The notes under the pieces are model-generated. The model was not told the DNA's origin. It did not search any database and worked only from the letters and a program-made list of their open reading frames with translations. Source: Pseudomonadota bacterium (lineage in GTDB: Bacteria > Pseudomonadota > Gammaproteobacteria > Acidiferrobacterales > UBA6901). Taken from it: 43,846 bases of DNA. The stretch is from NCBI GenBank assembly GCA_021785795.1, contig JAJYEK010000022.1, forward strand, positions 1 to 43,846. The letters are read 5' to 3'. Each line of letters opens with the position of its first letter. The first letter of the stretch is position 1. Made by a program: the position numbers and the translations under genes. This document shows positions 1 through 8,902 of this stretch, one piece after another.

Positions 1-3
1 GCA

Positions 4-1365
4 GTGCTTGACCGAAGTCTAAGGTCGCTCGCCTTTGACGTCTTTCGCCGTCGTGACGGCCTGTCCGGCTGGAAGGCCGCCCGCCGTGACTTCAGGCGGC
101 GTCTGCGGAAGAGCGCGGACATGCTTGCGCGCGACACAGAGGTCCGGGTCAGAAACATCGTAATTCATGCGTGCGATACTTCTCCGTATTACAGGGACCT
201 ATGCAGGGATCTTGGCCTGAAGCCTTCGGCGGCCTTTTCGCTGGAAGATCTTCGGCATTTTCCGCTGCTCACGAAGGAGATCATCAAGCAGAAGGGGCCG
301 CAGCTCGTTTCGGAGCGGTTCGGGAGGCACGAGCTTGATGTCGAGTTCACCAGCGGAACGACCGGCCGGCGCACGGAATTCCAGAGGAACCATCAGTGCA
401 CAGTCAGCCGCGTAGGCCGTCAGACCGGCATACTGGAGCAGTGCGGTTACCGTCCCGGGGAACGGAGGGCGCTTCTGTGGGGGGTGGAGAGCGAGGTGCC
501 TGCCGCCGGAATGCGCGGGCTGCGGCAGCGCCTGCGGCACTTTGCCGACAGCCAGGAATCCGTCTGCTGCAAGGTCATGAACGAGCGTGACATGGAAGAG
601 TTCCACGCGCGCCTGCTGCGCTTCAGGCCGGCAGTGCTGTACGGATATCCCAATGCGATGGCGAGGCTGGGCAGGTTTATCCTGGAGCGGAAACTGGCGC
701 CGATCAGGGTGAGGACAATCATGTCGACCGCGGAACGGCTCACCCCGCAGACGCGGGAATTCCTGAATGCGGTATTCGGGGCCGAAGTCTACGATCTGTA
801 CTGCACGCGGGAATACGGATGCGTCGGGTTCGAGTGCAGCATGCACGATGGCTATCATATAGATACCGGAAGCGTCTACCTCGAGATCGTGCGGGAAGGG
901 CGCCGCGTGGAACCGGGTGAGACCGGGGAGATTACGGTCACGGACCTGCTCAATTACGGAATGCCTCTCATAAGAAGCAGGACCGGTGATATCGGAACGC
1001 TCTCCGCGGGGCCGTGCGCCTGCGGGTCAGGGCTGCCGCTGCTGAAGTCGTTCGACGGAAGAATGCCGGACAATATTGTCCGGCCGGACGGGTCAATCGT
1101 TGCCGGCATACTGGTGTCATATTTGTTTTTGGACTTGCCGCAGATCAAGGCGGCACAGTTCGTGCAAGAGAGCGTGACTGATCTGGAGGTCCGGCTGGAG
1201 GTTGGTGAAGAACTTTCAGAAGAAACACGGGCGGCGGTGCTCAGGCAGGTGAGGGAACGCGTGGGCCAGGAGATTGGCGTGCGCGTCACACCGGTCAGGG
1301 AGATCCCGAGAAATCCTCTGTCCGGCAAACTGCAGGAAGTGATTTCAAAGATCGGCCGGGCGTAA
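4..1365 (+). CDS. CapK/PaaK-like adenylate-forming enzyme (copy 1)
   Basis: 453 residues from a GTG; only one codon of upstream sequence is visible, so the true start could lie outside the window. The protein matches the phenylacetate-CoA ligase/CapK family of ANL adenylating enzymes. It has the phosphate-binding loop TSGTTGRRT at about residues 116-124, a core segment DLYCTREYGC near residue 265, and a C-terminal SGK whose Lys442 is placed like the catalytic lysine of the family. Family members activate a carboxylate with ATP, often to a CoA thioester. The CapK branch occurs in capsule and exopolysaccharide loci and its substrate is unknown. Next to an amidotransferase and glycosyltransferases, a role in decorating or precursor activation for a surface polymer is inferred. 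A paralogue lies at 4965-6341. Confidence 0.85.
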   Translation: MLDRSLRSLAFDVFRRRDGLSGWKAARRDFRRRLRKSADMLARDTEVRVRNIVIHACDTSPYYRDLCRDLGLKPSAAFSLEDLRHFPLLTKEIIKQKGPQLVSERFGRHELDVEFTSGTTGRRTEFQRNHQCTVSRVGRQTGILEQCGYRPGERRALLWGVESEVPAAGMRGLRQRLRHFADSQESVCCKVMNERDMEEFHARLLRFRPAVLYGYPNAMARLGRFILERKLAPIRVRTIMSTAERLTPQTREFLNAVFGAEVYDLYCTREYGCVGFECSMHDGYHIDTGSVYLEIVREGRRVEPGETGEITVTDLLNYGMPLIRSRTGDIGTLSAGPCACGSGLPLLKSFDGRMPDNIVRPDGSIVAGILVSYLFLDLPQIKAAQFVQESVTDLEVRLEVGEELSEETRAAVLRQVRERVGQEIGVRVTPVREIPRNPLSGKLQEVISKIGRA

Positions 1366-1499
1366 CGGCCGCCGGAACGGTGACCGGCGCGCATGGCATG
1401 CCCGCGGGGCGGGACCATCGGAGCGAGGGCTGTGGCGGGGCATGCCGGAGCATGCGGTGATAGAGATGGCAGCGGGACCTGAGGGGACGGAATAGGGCG

Positions 1500-3398
1500 G
1501 TGTGCGGAATTTGCGGGTGTTTCGGGGGAGATCGGCCCGTTTCGGAGGAAATTCTGGTGCGCATGAATCAGACACTCGTGCGCCGGGGTCCCGACGAGGG
1601 CGGCATGTACCGGTCTGCCGGCGTTGCCATGGCGATGCGGCGGCTCAGCATCATCGATCTGGCAGGTGGAACGCAGCCCATTCACAATGAAGACCGTACG
1701 GTCTGGGTCGTCTTCAACGGCGAGATCTACAACTACCGCGCCTTGCGTGCCGAGCTGCAGCGGCGCGGGCACCGGTTTGCCACCGACGGAGATACGGAGG
1801 TCATCGTTCACCTCTACGAGGAATACGGTGACGGTCTGGTGCAGCATCTGCGGGGGATGTTTGCGTTTTCCCTCTGGGACGAAACACGCCAACGTGGCCT
1901 TATCGCCAGGGACCGGCTGGGGATCAAGCCGCTCTTCTATGCGCAGGCCGGGGGAGGGCTGCTGTTCGGTTCCGAGATCAAGGCCATTCTCGCGTCCGGC
2001 CGGATCGAGGCAGACCTCGACCACCAGGCGCTCGACGCATTCATTGCGTTCACATACATTCCCGCCCCGCTGACGATTTACCGCGCGGTGCGGAAACTGG
2101 AACCGGGCCATCTGCTCGTGTACGAGAACGGGCAGGCGACCAAGCGCGCGTACTGGGATGTGGATTTCACAGCGCCCGACCAGGCGCCGGACGAGCGTCA
2201 GTGGACCGAACAGTTCGATTCTGCGATCAAGAGCGCGGTCGAGTCGCATCTGGTCAGCGACGTTCCCGTCGGGGCGTTCCTGTCTGGCGGGATCGACAGC
2301 AGTCTTCTGGTTGCTCTCATGAGCGGTATGCTGAGCGATCCGGTGCAGACGTTTACGGTGGAATTCGGCGGCGGGCGAAATGCCCTCGTTCCTGAGGGCC
2401 CTCTGGCAAGAGAGGTGGCGGAACGATACGGTTGCCAGTTCAGGGATTACCGTGTGGAGCCCGGTTTCCGTGAAATCGTCGGGGAAATCGTAGACGCCTT
2501 CGACGAGCCGTTCGCAGACGATTCCGTCATTCCGAGCTACTACGTTTCACAGTTCACCCGGCAGCACGTGAAGGTGGCCATTTCCGGTCTCGGCGGCGAT
2601 GAGCTTTTCGGAGGCTATGAACGATACACCGGAGTCGTGCTGGGTGAGGCCTATGGACGTATGGTGCCGCAGTTCCTGCATCGTAGGCTTGTTCAGCCCC
2701 TGGTACGAAGGCTCCCCGAGCCGGGAACGGGCGGAGACCGCATCAATCACATCAAGCGCTTTGCGGATGCTGCGCTCAAGGATCCGGCAGAGCGCTATCT
2801 TGGTTTCGTCTCCACGATTGGGCCGCAGGCCCGTCGCCGGCTGTACGCGCCGGATGTCGCGGCCGGGATCGATTTCGATGCGACCGGGGCCATCGTCACC
2901 GAACCCTACAGACGCTGTGACGCTGCGGATGATCTCAGCAGGGCGCTCTACGCGGACATGAAGACCTATCTGCCCGAGGATATCCTGGCGCTTTCTGACA
3001 GACTGAGCATGTGGCATTCACTCGAGGTGCGTGTGCCCCTTGTGGACCACGAGCTGGTGGAGCTTAGCGCGCGGTTGCCGACGCGATACAAGCTCAACTG
3101 GCGCAAGAAGAAAATCCTGCTTCGTCGCATTGCAGGAAACCGGCTGCCGGATTCCGTCATGGGACACCGGAAGCAGGGATTCGAATCCCCCATGGCAGCG
3201 TGGCTGCGTCGGGATCTGGCGGGCTACGCTAAGGAAGTCCTGGGGCCGGGGAGGCTGGGCAAGACCGGGATATTCAACGCGGAATATGTCGATGCGGCGC
3301 TTGCGGAGCACCAGAGCGGGCGGAGCAAGAACAACAAGCTGCTCTTTTCCCTCATGATGTTCGGGCACTGGTATGAGCGGCATTACTGTTCCCGATAG
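1500..3398 (+). CDS. Asparagine synthase-type glutamine amidotransferase (exosortase/EPS-associated)
   Basis: 632 residues from a GTG start, chosen because it exposes the N-terminal nucleophile: the protein begins MCGICG, with Cys2 as the class II glutaminase cysteine after Met removal. The N-terminal Ntn glutaminase domain spans about residues 2-210 and includes RRGPDEGG and FNGEIYN. The C-terminal ATP-pyrophosphatase domain has the PP-loop SGGIDSS at 262-268. Enzymes of this fold move ammonia from glutamine to an aspartate-like carboxylate through an acyl-adenylate. Copies in polysaccharide loci, including the XrtA/PEP-CTERM amidotransferase family, probably amidate a sugar acid or other envelope component rather than make asparagine. 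The uronate-forming enzymes at 20599-22963 fit that idea. Which asparagine-synthase subfamily it belongs to is not certain. Confidence 0.9.
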   Translation: MCGICGCFGGDRPVSEEILVRMNQTLVRRGPDEGGMYRSAGVAMAMRRLSIIDLAGGTQPIHNEDRTVWVVFNGEIYNYRALRAELQRRGHRFATDGDTEVIVHLYEEYGDGLVQHLRGMFAFSLWDETRQRGLIARDRLGIKPLFYAQAGGGLLFGSEIKAILASGRIEADLDHQALDAFIAFTYIPAPLTIYRAVRKLEPGHLLVYENGQATKRAYWDVDFTAPDQAPDERQWTEQFDSAIKSAVESHLVSDVPVGAFLSGGIDSSLLVALMSGMLSDPVQTFTVEFGGGRNALVPEGPLAREVAERYGCQFRDYRVEPGFREIVGEIVDAFDEPFADDSVIPSYYVSQFTRQHVKVAISGLGGDELFGGYERYTGVVLGEAYGRMVPQFLHRRLVQPLVRRLPEPGTGGDRINHIKRFADAALKDPAERYLGFVSTIGPQARRRLYAPDVAAGIDFDATGAIVTEPYRRCDAADDLSRALYADMKTYLPEDILALSDRLSMWHSLEVRVPLVDHELVELSARLPTRYKLNWRKKKILLRRIAGNRLPDSVMGHRKQGFESPMAAWLRRDLAGYAKEVLGPGRLGKTGIFNAEYVDAALAEHQSGRSKNNKLLFSLMMFGHWYERHYCSR

Positions 3399-3507
3399 AT
3401 CGGTAGGCCGCATCGGCTGCGGAGCGCCGGACCTCAGCCGGATAAGCTGTCCGGCCTGGAGCGCAACGCGTCCCTGCCGACCGATGTATCGACGGGGTGT
3501 CTGAGCA

Positions 3508-4500
3508 ATGGACAAGAGCGAGGCGGGAATGGCATCAGTGGCCCAGGCAGGGGAGGATGACGCGACGCCGGTCATCTCGATTGTAATTCTGACCTATAAC
3601 AGGCCACAGGCGCTTCGCAATCTTCTCGATCACCTGCGTGTATCGCTTGCCGACACGTCCGTGGAGACAGTGGTCGTGGACAACGGATCTGACGAGGCGA
3701 CGCCCGCCATGATGGCGGCGGATTTTCCATGGGTCCAGCATGTCCGGCCAGGAGCCAACCTCGGGATCGAGGGTCGCAACGTCGGTCTGCGCATGTGTCG
3801 TGGCCGGTACGTGATCACGCTGGACGATGATGTCGTGGGAATCGGAGACGAAGACATCGTTCTGATCAGAAATATGTTCGAGGAACAGCCGCGTCTCGGA
3901 GGCATCTGCTTCAAGGTGGTCGATGCCGCCTCAGGCGAAGTGATCAACTGGGTCCACCACTATGCGGTGGAGCGCTTCGAGAATGAAGTCTTCGTCACGG
4001 ACGAGATCACAGAGGGGGCGGTCGCTTTCAGGCGCGCCACGCTGGACCTGTCGGGGCTGTACCCCGGATCCTTCTTTATCAGTCACGAGGGGCCGGATCT
4101 GGCCATCAGGATCATGAACGCCGGCTACGAGGTGGTCTATCAGCCACAGATCGTGGTCAGGCATGCGCCTGCATCCGAGGGGCGCACGCCATGGCGAAAC
4201 TATTACTTCGACACGAGGAATCTGTTCTGGCTCGTCGCCCGGAATTACCCCCTGTGGAGCGGCCTGAGAGTCCTCGCGCGCGGACTGGCGGCAATGTTCG
4301 TGTATTCAGTGCGTGACGGCTACCTGCGCTACTGGGCGAAAGGGGTGGCTGATGGCGTCGGCGGCCTGCGGCGGGCATTCGGGGAGAGGACGGTGATGGT
4401 ACCGAGGACGCGGGAAATAATAGCTACGATCAATCGAAACCGGCCGCGCCTCCTCTATATGGTCCGCAAGCGCCTGTTCGGAAGGCAGATCCGCATCTGA
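3508..4500 (+). CDS. Family 2 glycosyltransferase
   Basis: 330 residues. The N-terminal GT-A domain starts with ISIVILTYNRPQALRNL (about residues 27-43), the classic GT2 nucleotide-sugar-binding strand, followed by VVDNGSDE and the metal-binding acidic motif ITLDDD near residue 110. It should transfer a sugar from a nucleotide donor to a lipid-linked or protein-linked acceptor at the inner face of the cytoplasmic membrane. The last 100 residues hold moderately hydrophobic and basic stretches suited to membrane association. ATG 3508 gives the full ORF. ATG 3529 is an alternative, preceded by GAGG at a usable distance, and would drop seven residues. The gene sits between the amidotransferase and the second CapK-like gene, in the same direction as both. 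Confidence 0.9.
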   Translation: MDKSEAGMASVAQAGEDDATPVISIVILTYNRPQALRNLLDHLRVSLADTSVETVVVDNGSDEATPAMMAADFPWVQHVRPGANLGIEGRNVGLRMCRGRYVITLDDDVVGIGDEDIVLIRNMFEEQPRLGGICFKVVDAASGEVINWVHHYAVERFENEVFVTDEITEGAVAFRRATLDLSGLYPGSFFISHEGPDLAIRIMNAGYEVVYQPQIVVRHAPASEGRTPWRNYYFDTRNLFWLVARNYPLWSGLRVLARGLAAMFVYSVRDGYLRYWAKGVADGVGGLRRAFGERTVMVPRTREIIATINRNRPRLLYMVRKRLFGRQIRI

Positions 4501-4964
4501 CGAGAATCCGGCCGGACGCAGGAACGTCGGCCGTTGCCGGGAGCGGAATCCGTACCGGTTGCAAGGGCCGTAACGGGTTCGACGACATTTCCAATGGGAA
4601 CATTCCGTGGATCGGGCCGGACCAGCGTGCGCCGGATTGGAGCAGAGTCGTCTTGGCGGTGCGTGCATGCGGCGGTCCGAGCAAGTGGTACGATCGCCCC
4701 TTTTTAAGTCCAAGGACCTGAAGATCGCGGTCAAACGACGGATCGGCCGGGCCAGCTTCGATCGACCGCGTGCGAGGCGATATGGCAAGCCATGGCGCAG
4801 CCGGTGCGTCGGGCGGAATTCCGGACGCCGCGGGTGGGCGCCGACGGATCGGGAATCGCCGCCGTTCCGGAAGTGACCGCTCCTGCAGCGGTTCAGGAAG
4901 GGCGGGCCTGTCGGCGTGAGCAGTCCGCGGCATGTCGGCGCAATCAGAGGTGGGAGGGTGCAGA
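4501..4964. other. Gene-free gap between GT2 and second CapK-like gene
   Basis: 464 bases with no convincing gene. Open frames here (for example 4607-4876 on +) give arginine-rich translations without family features. A GGGAGG at 4952-4957 is the ribosome binding site of the next gene. No terminator or repeat was recognised. Confidence 0.5.
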
Positions 4965-6341
4965 ATGACCAGTTCCGGGAGCCACAGGGATGCGGCAAGC
5001 ATCCTGATCAAGCATCTGCTCTATCCGGCGTGGGAGCTCAAGAACGGGAGCCACCGTCTGCGGTATCTCGCGGATCTGGAAAAGAGCCAGTTCTGGCCGC
5101 GGGAGCGGCTGCTGGAGCAGCAGTGGGTGCGCTTCAGAAAGATCGTTGCCCATGCGCATATGACCTGCAGCTATTACCGCGAGGCCTATCGCCGGGCAGG
5201 ACTCGTTCCGGAGGATCTGCGTACGCCCGAGGATATCAACCGGGTGCCTACCGTCACCAAGGAGGAGATTCAGGAACACAGGGACCGGTTTGTTTCGGAG
5301 CAGTACCGGCCAGAGGGATTGATAAAGGACATGACGGGAGGATCCACTGGCAGCCCGATGGTTTTCTATTACGACAATGGCCGGCTGGACACCCGGGCCG
5401 CCGCCACCCTGCGGCACAACCGCTGGGCCGGCTGGGATATCGGTGACCGGGCCGCGATCCTGTGGGGGGCTCCGCGCGACACCCAGAGCACCGGCAAGCT
5501 GAGAGACAGGGTGAGAGACTGGATTCTTGACCGGCGACTGACGCTGGATGCGGCGCTGCTGGACGATGACGCAATGGCCAGATTCGCTGACCAGCTTGCG
5601 AAATATCGTCCAAAGGTGCTGCTCGCCTATGCGAATACGCTGGGGCTTTTTGCGCGATACGTGCGCGAGAAAGGAATCCATGACGTATCGCCGACGACTG
5701 CGGTATGTTCCGCCGAGGTCCTGACCGATGAGAACCGAAAGCTTATCGAAGACACCCTGGGTTGCCGGGTGTACAACCGGTACGGCTGCCGTGAATTCGC
5801 GGTAATCGCCTCGGAATGCGACCGGCACGACGGTATGCATATCAATGCCGAGAATCTTCTTGTCGAAGTGGTTGCCGGCGGGTCGTCGTGCCAGGAGGAG
5901 GACGGGGAGATCGTGATCACCGACCTCGGGAATTTCGCCATGCCCCTGATACGCTACCGCATTCGGGACGTGGGGCGGATCAGGAGTCACAGCTGCGCCT
6001 GCGGTCGCGGACTTCCTCTTTTGCAGCTCTCGGGCGGCAGGGTAACGGACTTTCTCGCCAGGACCGACGGAAAGAAGGTGTCCGGCATCGTGGTGGCAAC
6101 GTATGTGATCACGAATCTCCCGGGAATACGACAGATACAGTTCGTGCAAAACGAGGCGCGGAAAGTCGTCATAAATCTGGTAAGAGGAGAAGCCTGGTCG
6201 TCTCGGACCATGGAGGTCCTGCAGGACAGGGTACGGGAATTTCTCGGGGCGGAGATGGAAATACAGACCGAGTTCCGAGACATGATACCGTCAGAGAATT
6301 CGGGCAAATACAGGTTCTCCATTTCCAATCTTCCGGCCTGA
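4965..6341 (+). CDS. CapK/PaaK-like adenylate-forming enzyme (copy 2)
   Basis: 458 residues from ATG 4965, chosen because GGGAGG lies seven bases upstream; an in-frame ATG at 4932 would add 11 residues but lacks such a site. Same family as the gene at 4-1365: phosphate-binding loop TGGSTGSP near residue 120, the conserved segment YNRYGCREF near residue 270, and a C-terminal SGK with Lys448 as the likely catalytic lysine. The shared plan (CACG...LPLL before the C-terminal domain, similar lengths) suggests an old duplication, though the loop sequence differs (STGSP against TTGRR) and the two may act on different carboxylates. It probably activates a precursor for the surface polymer of this locus. 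The substrate is unknown, as for the whole CapK branch. Confidence 0.87.
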   Translation: MTSSGSHRDAASILIKHLLYPAWELKNGSHRLRYLADLEKSQFWPRERLLEQQWVRFRKIVAHAHMTCSYYREAYRRAGLVPEDLRTPEDINRVPTVTKEEIQEHRDRFVSEQYRPEGLIKDMTGGSTGSPMVFYYDNGRLDTRAAATLRHNRWAGWDIGDRAAILWGAPRDTQSTGKLRDRVRDWILDRRLTLDAALLDDDAMARFADQLAKYRPKVLLAYANTLGLFARYVREKGIHDVSPTTAVCSAEVLTDENRKLIEDTLGCRVYNRYGCREFAVIASECDRHDGMHINAENLLVEVVAGGSSCQEEDGEIVITDLGNFAMPLIRYRIRDVGRIRSHSCACGRGLPLLQLSGGRVTDFLARTDGKKVSGIVVATYVITNLPGIRQIQFVQNEARKVVINLVRGEAWSSRTMEVLQDRVREFLGAEMEIQTEFRDMIPSENSGKYRFSISNLPA

Positions 6342-6357
6342 GGGAGAGCGAACCGGC

Positions 6358-7431
6358 GTGTTGCCAGAGAATGCAGCTGTGCAGAGGCGCGGAGACGAGG
6401 AACAGGCATGTTCGGCGCTGAAATCCGGACGTAAACGCAGGTTCCTGTCGAATGCGAAACTCGTCAACTGTTTTCCAGACGAGATTGAGCTGGACATCCT
6501 TCCGATGCCGCCGTCTGGAAAATGGGGGCGCGTGGCCCAAGCCATACGCGTTCTGAAAGGACTGAAGCGGTATGACGCGTTCATCGCATTCAATCCGGAT
6601 ATAGACGAGGCCATTGTGGCGTTTGCAGCGAAGTGGCTCCTGCGCCGCAAGACAGCGATCATCTTTTTTGATGCGTTGCTGCAGCGTCCCGTGGGACTGA
6701 CAGGCATCTGTAAGAGCAGGATCAAGCAGGCGCTCTTTACGGGCGTCGATCGGTTCTTCTGCGTCCACAAGGATACCAGCGGATACCAGAAGTACTACGG
6801 GATTGATGCCGCCAAGTTCGTCTACATCCCATTCAAGGCAAACAACTTCCACGACAGGCTCAAGTATGTGTCGAGGGATGAAGGATACGTGCTTGCGTGC
6901 GGGGCGAGCCTGCGGGATTACCGGACATTCGTTGAGGCGGTGGGCAGGATGAAGGTGCCGGCGAAGATCATGCTGCCTGGCAAAGGTGTTGCGGTATTCC
7001 ACAATACCGATCTGGAAGAAGCAAGGTTGCCATCCAACGTGCAGGTCATCAGACATGACTTCGACCGGAATTCCTGGAATCAGATCATCGCGAACGCGCG
7101 CGTGGTCGTAATTCCAATACAGAAGCAGGCGATCCAGGCAGCCGGTATCAGCGCGAGCCTCGAAGCCATGGCGATCGGCAAGCCGGTGGTGATCACGGAA
7201 GGTGTGTCGACCCGGGGAGTGCTGACGGGAGCGGAGGCGGAAATCGTACCGGCAGAGGATCCGGCGGCAATGCATCAGGCTATCTGGAGATTATGGAGCG
7301 ATCCTGAGTACCGCGAAGGGCTCGCCAGGAGAGGGCAGGATTATGCCCTTTCGCTCGGCGGGGTGGAGCGGCTGGCCAGGGACATTCTGCAGGGCACATG
7401 CGCCTACGTCGATGGAAGGTCGGATGGCTAG
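6358..7431 (+). CDS. GT-B (GT4-like) glycosyltransferase
   Basis: 357 residues from a GTG start 16 bases after the preceding stop. The N-terminus is unlike standard GT4 proteins and the first 20-25 residues may be untranslated if a later start is used. The C-terminal half is diagnostic of a retaining GT-B enzyme: a Rossmann-like segment around residues 175-240 and the donor-binding block LEAMAIGKPVVITEG at about 265-280, followed by GVLTGAEAEIVP, which corresponds to the E-x7-E region of GT4 enzymes. It should add a sugar to a lipid-linked glycan in the cytoplasm. Its tight spacing behind the second CapK-like gene suggests co-transcription. Sugar specificity cannot be read from sequence. Confidence 0.82.
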   Translation: MLPENAAVQRRGDEEQACSALKSGRKRRFLSNAKLVNCFPDEIELDILPMPPSGKWGRVAQAIRVLKGLKRYDAFIAFNPDIDEAIVAFAAKWLLRRKTAIIFFDALLQRPVGLTGICKSRIKQALFTGVDRFFCVHKDTSGYQKYYGIDAAKFVYIPFKANNFHDRLKYVSRDEGYVLACGASLRDYRTFVEAVGRMKVPAKIMLPGKGVAVFHNTDLEEARLPSNVQVIRHDFDRNSWNQIIANARVVVIPIQKQAIQAAGISASLEAMAIGKPVVITEGVSTRGVLTGAEAEIVPAEDPAAMHQAIWRLWSDPEYREGLARRGQDYALSLGGVERLARDILQGTCAYVDGRSDG

Positions 7432-7849
7432 TCCCGGATCGACGGCTCCGGCAGCGGACCAGCCGCAGCCGTCACGCGGATTCGGCGGGCAAGGCGCTGG
7501 CCGCGGGGTGGGTGGCCTCCGGTTGTGACCGCCGCAGATCCCTGGTGACGGATGTTCGGGATGGTTTTCCGGAAACGACCCGCCGTCGCGATGCAGAGCC
7601 CCCGCGGTCCGGATGCGGATCGAGCGTGGACGGAAATCTGGCGCGCGCGGGAAAAAAGGGGCTTTTGACGTGACGCATGCGCGGGCGGTTCTGCCATGGG
7701 AGCAGAACCGCTACCGGCTTCGTGGCTGCCAGGGGACCGGCCGGCTGGGGTGAGCGGGCGATCCGGGTGTCCAATTCCCGGGGCAACGGATGCGGGCGCA
7801 GACAAGTGTCACGCCGGGTACTGGACTGCAACGGTCAGTGGGAGGAGAA
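7432..7849. other. Gene-free gap before the GT8-like gene
   Basis: 418 bases without a supported gene. All six frames here give arginine- and proline-rich translations with no recognisable fold. The last ten bases carry the strong GGAGGAG ribosome binding site of the following gene. Confidence 0.5.
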
Positions 7850-8902
7850 ATGCAGGCATTTTGCATTGCCGAGGATCGGGTATCCGAGCAGGAACCGTTG
7901 CGACTGCTCGTAGCATCGCTCAAGCGCCAGATGCCCGATGCCCGGGTCGAGATATTTTGCCCGTTTGCCAAAGATGATGATCGGCTGAGAAGCTGGATCG
8001 AGAGCTGGCCGGGAGTCATATTGAACATCCAGCGCCTGGAAGGTCTGCGCGGCTATAACGTGAAACCGCAGGCCCTGCTGACGATGCTGGACAGGGGTTA
8101 TGAGGAAGTCGTATGGATCGATTCCGATATTATCGTGTCGGCGCCGGGCGTGCGCAACCTGATCGGTCTGGACCCCGAAGTGATCGTGCTGTGCGAGGAG
8201 GCATTGTACGGAGGGCACGACGACCGCAACGCCTGGCGCGCAAGGCAGTGGGGCTTCGATGTCGGAAGAACTCTCCCCTTTACGGCAAACACCGGAGTAG
8301 TCCGGGTCACCGCGCAACATCGGGAGCTGCTCGAAGTCTGGCGTGAGCGCCTGCAGGACCCGCGATATCTGGAGGCGCAGCGCCTTCCGTGGGACCGGAG
8401 ACCGGCATACATGTACGGGGACCAGGACGCCCTGACGGCTCTCCTATGCACCACCCGGTTCGCCAAGATTCCGGTGCAGTTTCTATACCGCGGTGCCGGA
8501 GTCATCCAGTTTTTCGGCCCTTACGGGTACACGGTGCGCGAGCGCATGACGCACCTTGTCAAGGGCATGTGCCCTTTTATTCACAGCCAAGTTACCAAAC
8601 CTTGGGGGAATATCTGGGCTGCCAAAAACAGCGGATTTAGGGCGCGGCTGGAACGGCTGTACTGCGATCTTTCGCCTTACACCATGACCGCACGGCGGTA
8701 TCGCAAGGATGCCGATGCCGCTCTCGAATGGGCCCGGAGCCATTCCTTCGCGGCATCGGTACTAAGGCTGCTGGGCGCCTGGTCTCCGTGGGCCTGCGGC
8801 TTGCCCGTCGCTACAGCGGCAGACTGTGTTCGTCTGGCCAAGCGGCTGGTGCGGCGCGCGAAAAACTGGGGCCGCTGGGTTACTGGGCCTTCAGACTGCT
8901 GA
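7850..8902 (+). CDS. GT8-like nucleotide-diphospho-sugar transferase
   Basis: 350 residues from ATG 7850, which directly follows GGAGGAG (7841-7847). An in-frame upstream start at 7790 would add 20 residues but has no such site. The key motif is VVWIDSDIIV near residue 92: a DxD in a hydrophobic strand, as in GT-A family 8 and related enzymes, preceded by a block NVKPQALLTML where such enzymes grip the substrate. A conserved-looking YGDQDALTAL near residue 185 matches the acceptor-site region of the same superfamily. It most likely adds a hexose in the cytoplasm. The 3' end overlaps the convergent secreted-protein gene (stop at 8880) by 23 bases. Confidence 0.75.
   Translation: MQAFCIAEDRVSEQEPLRLLVASLKRQMPDARVEIFCPFAKDDDRLRSWIESWPGVILNIQRLEGLRGYNVKPQALLTMLDRGYEEVVWIDSDIIVSAPGVRNLIGLDPEVIVLCEEALYGGHDDRNAWRARQWGFDVGRTLPFTANTGVVRVTAQHRELLEVWRERLQDPRYLEAQRLPWDRRPAYMYGDQDALTALLCTTRFAKIPVQFLYRGAGVIQFFGPYGYTVRERMTHLVKGMCPFIHSQVTKPWGNIWAAKNSGFRARLERLYCDLSPYTMTARRYRKDADAALEWARSHSFAASVLRLLGAWSPWACGLPVATAADCVRLAKRLVRRAKNWGRWVTGPSDC

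Noticed and set aside
954..2249. 431-codon open frame antisense to the CapK-like and amidotransferase genes
   Set aside because: It crosses two well-supported genes and an intergenic gap, and has no recognisable features.
3176..3189. GGGATTCGAATCCC, resembling a tRNA T-arm
   Set aside because: It lies within the amidotransferase coding sequence (residues around KQGFESP), and no acceptor or anticodon stem can be drawn around it.
4607..4876. 89-codon open frame between the GT2 and CapK-like genes
   Set aside because: Arg/Gly-rich translation, no ribosome binding site and no family resemblance.
6978..6992. TGGCAAAGGTGTTGC, a fair match to a sigma-54 promoter with correct spacing
   Set aside because: It is inside the GT4-like gene, 860 bases from the next start, and no sigma-54 site was found before the exosortase-type genes.
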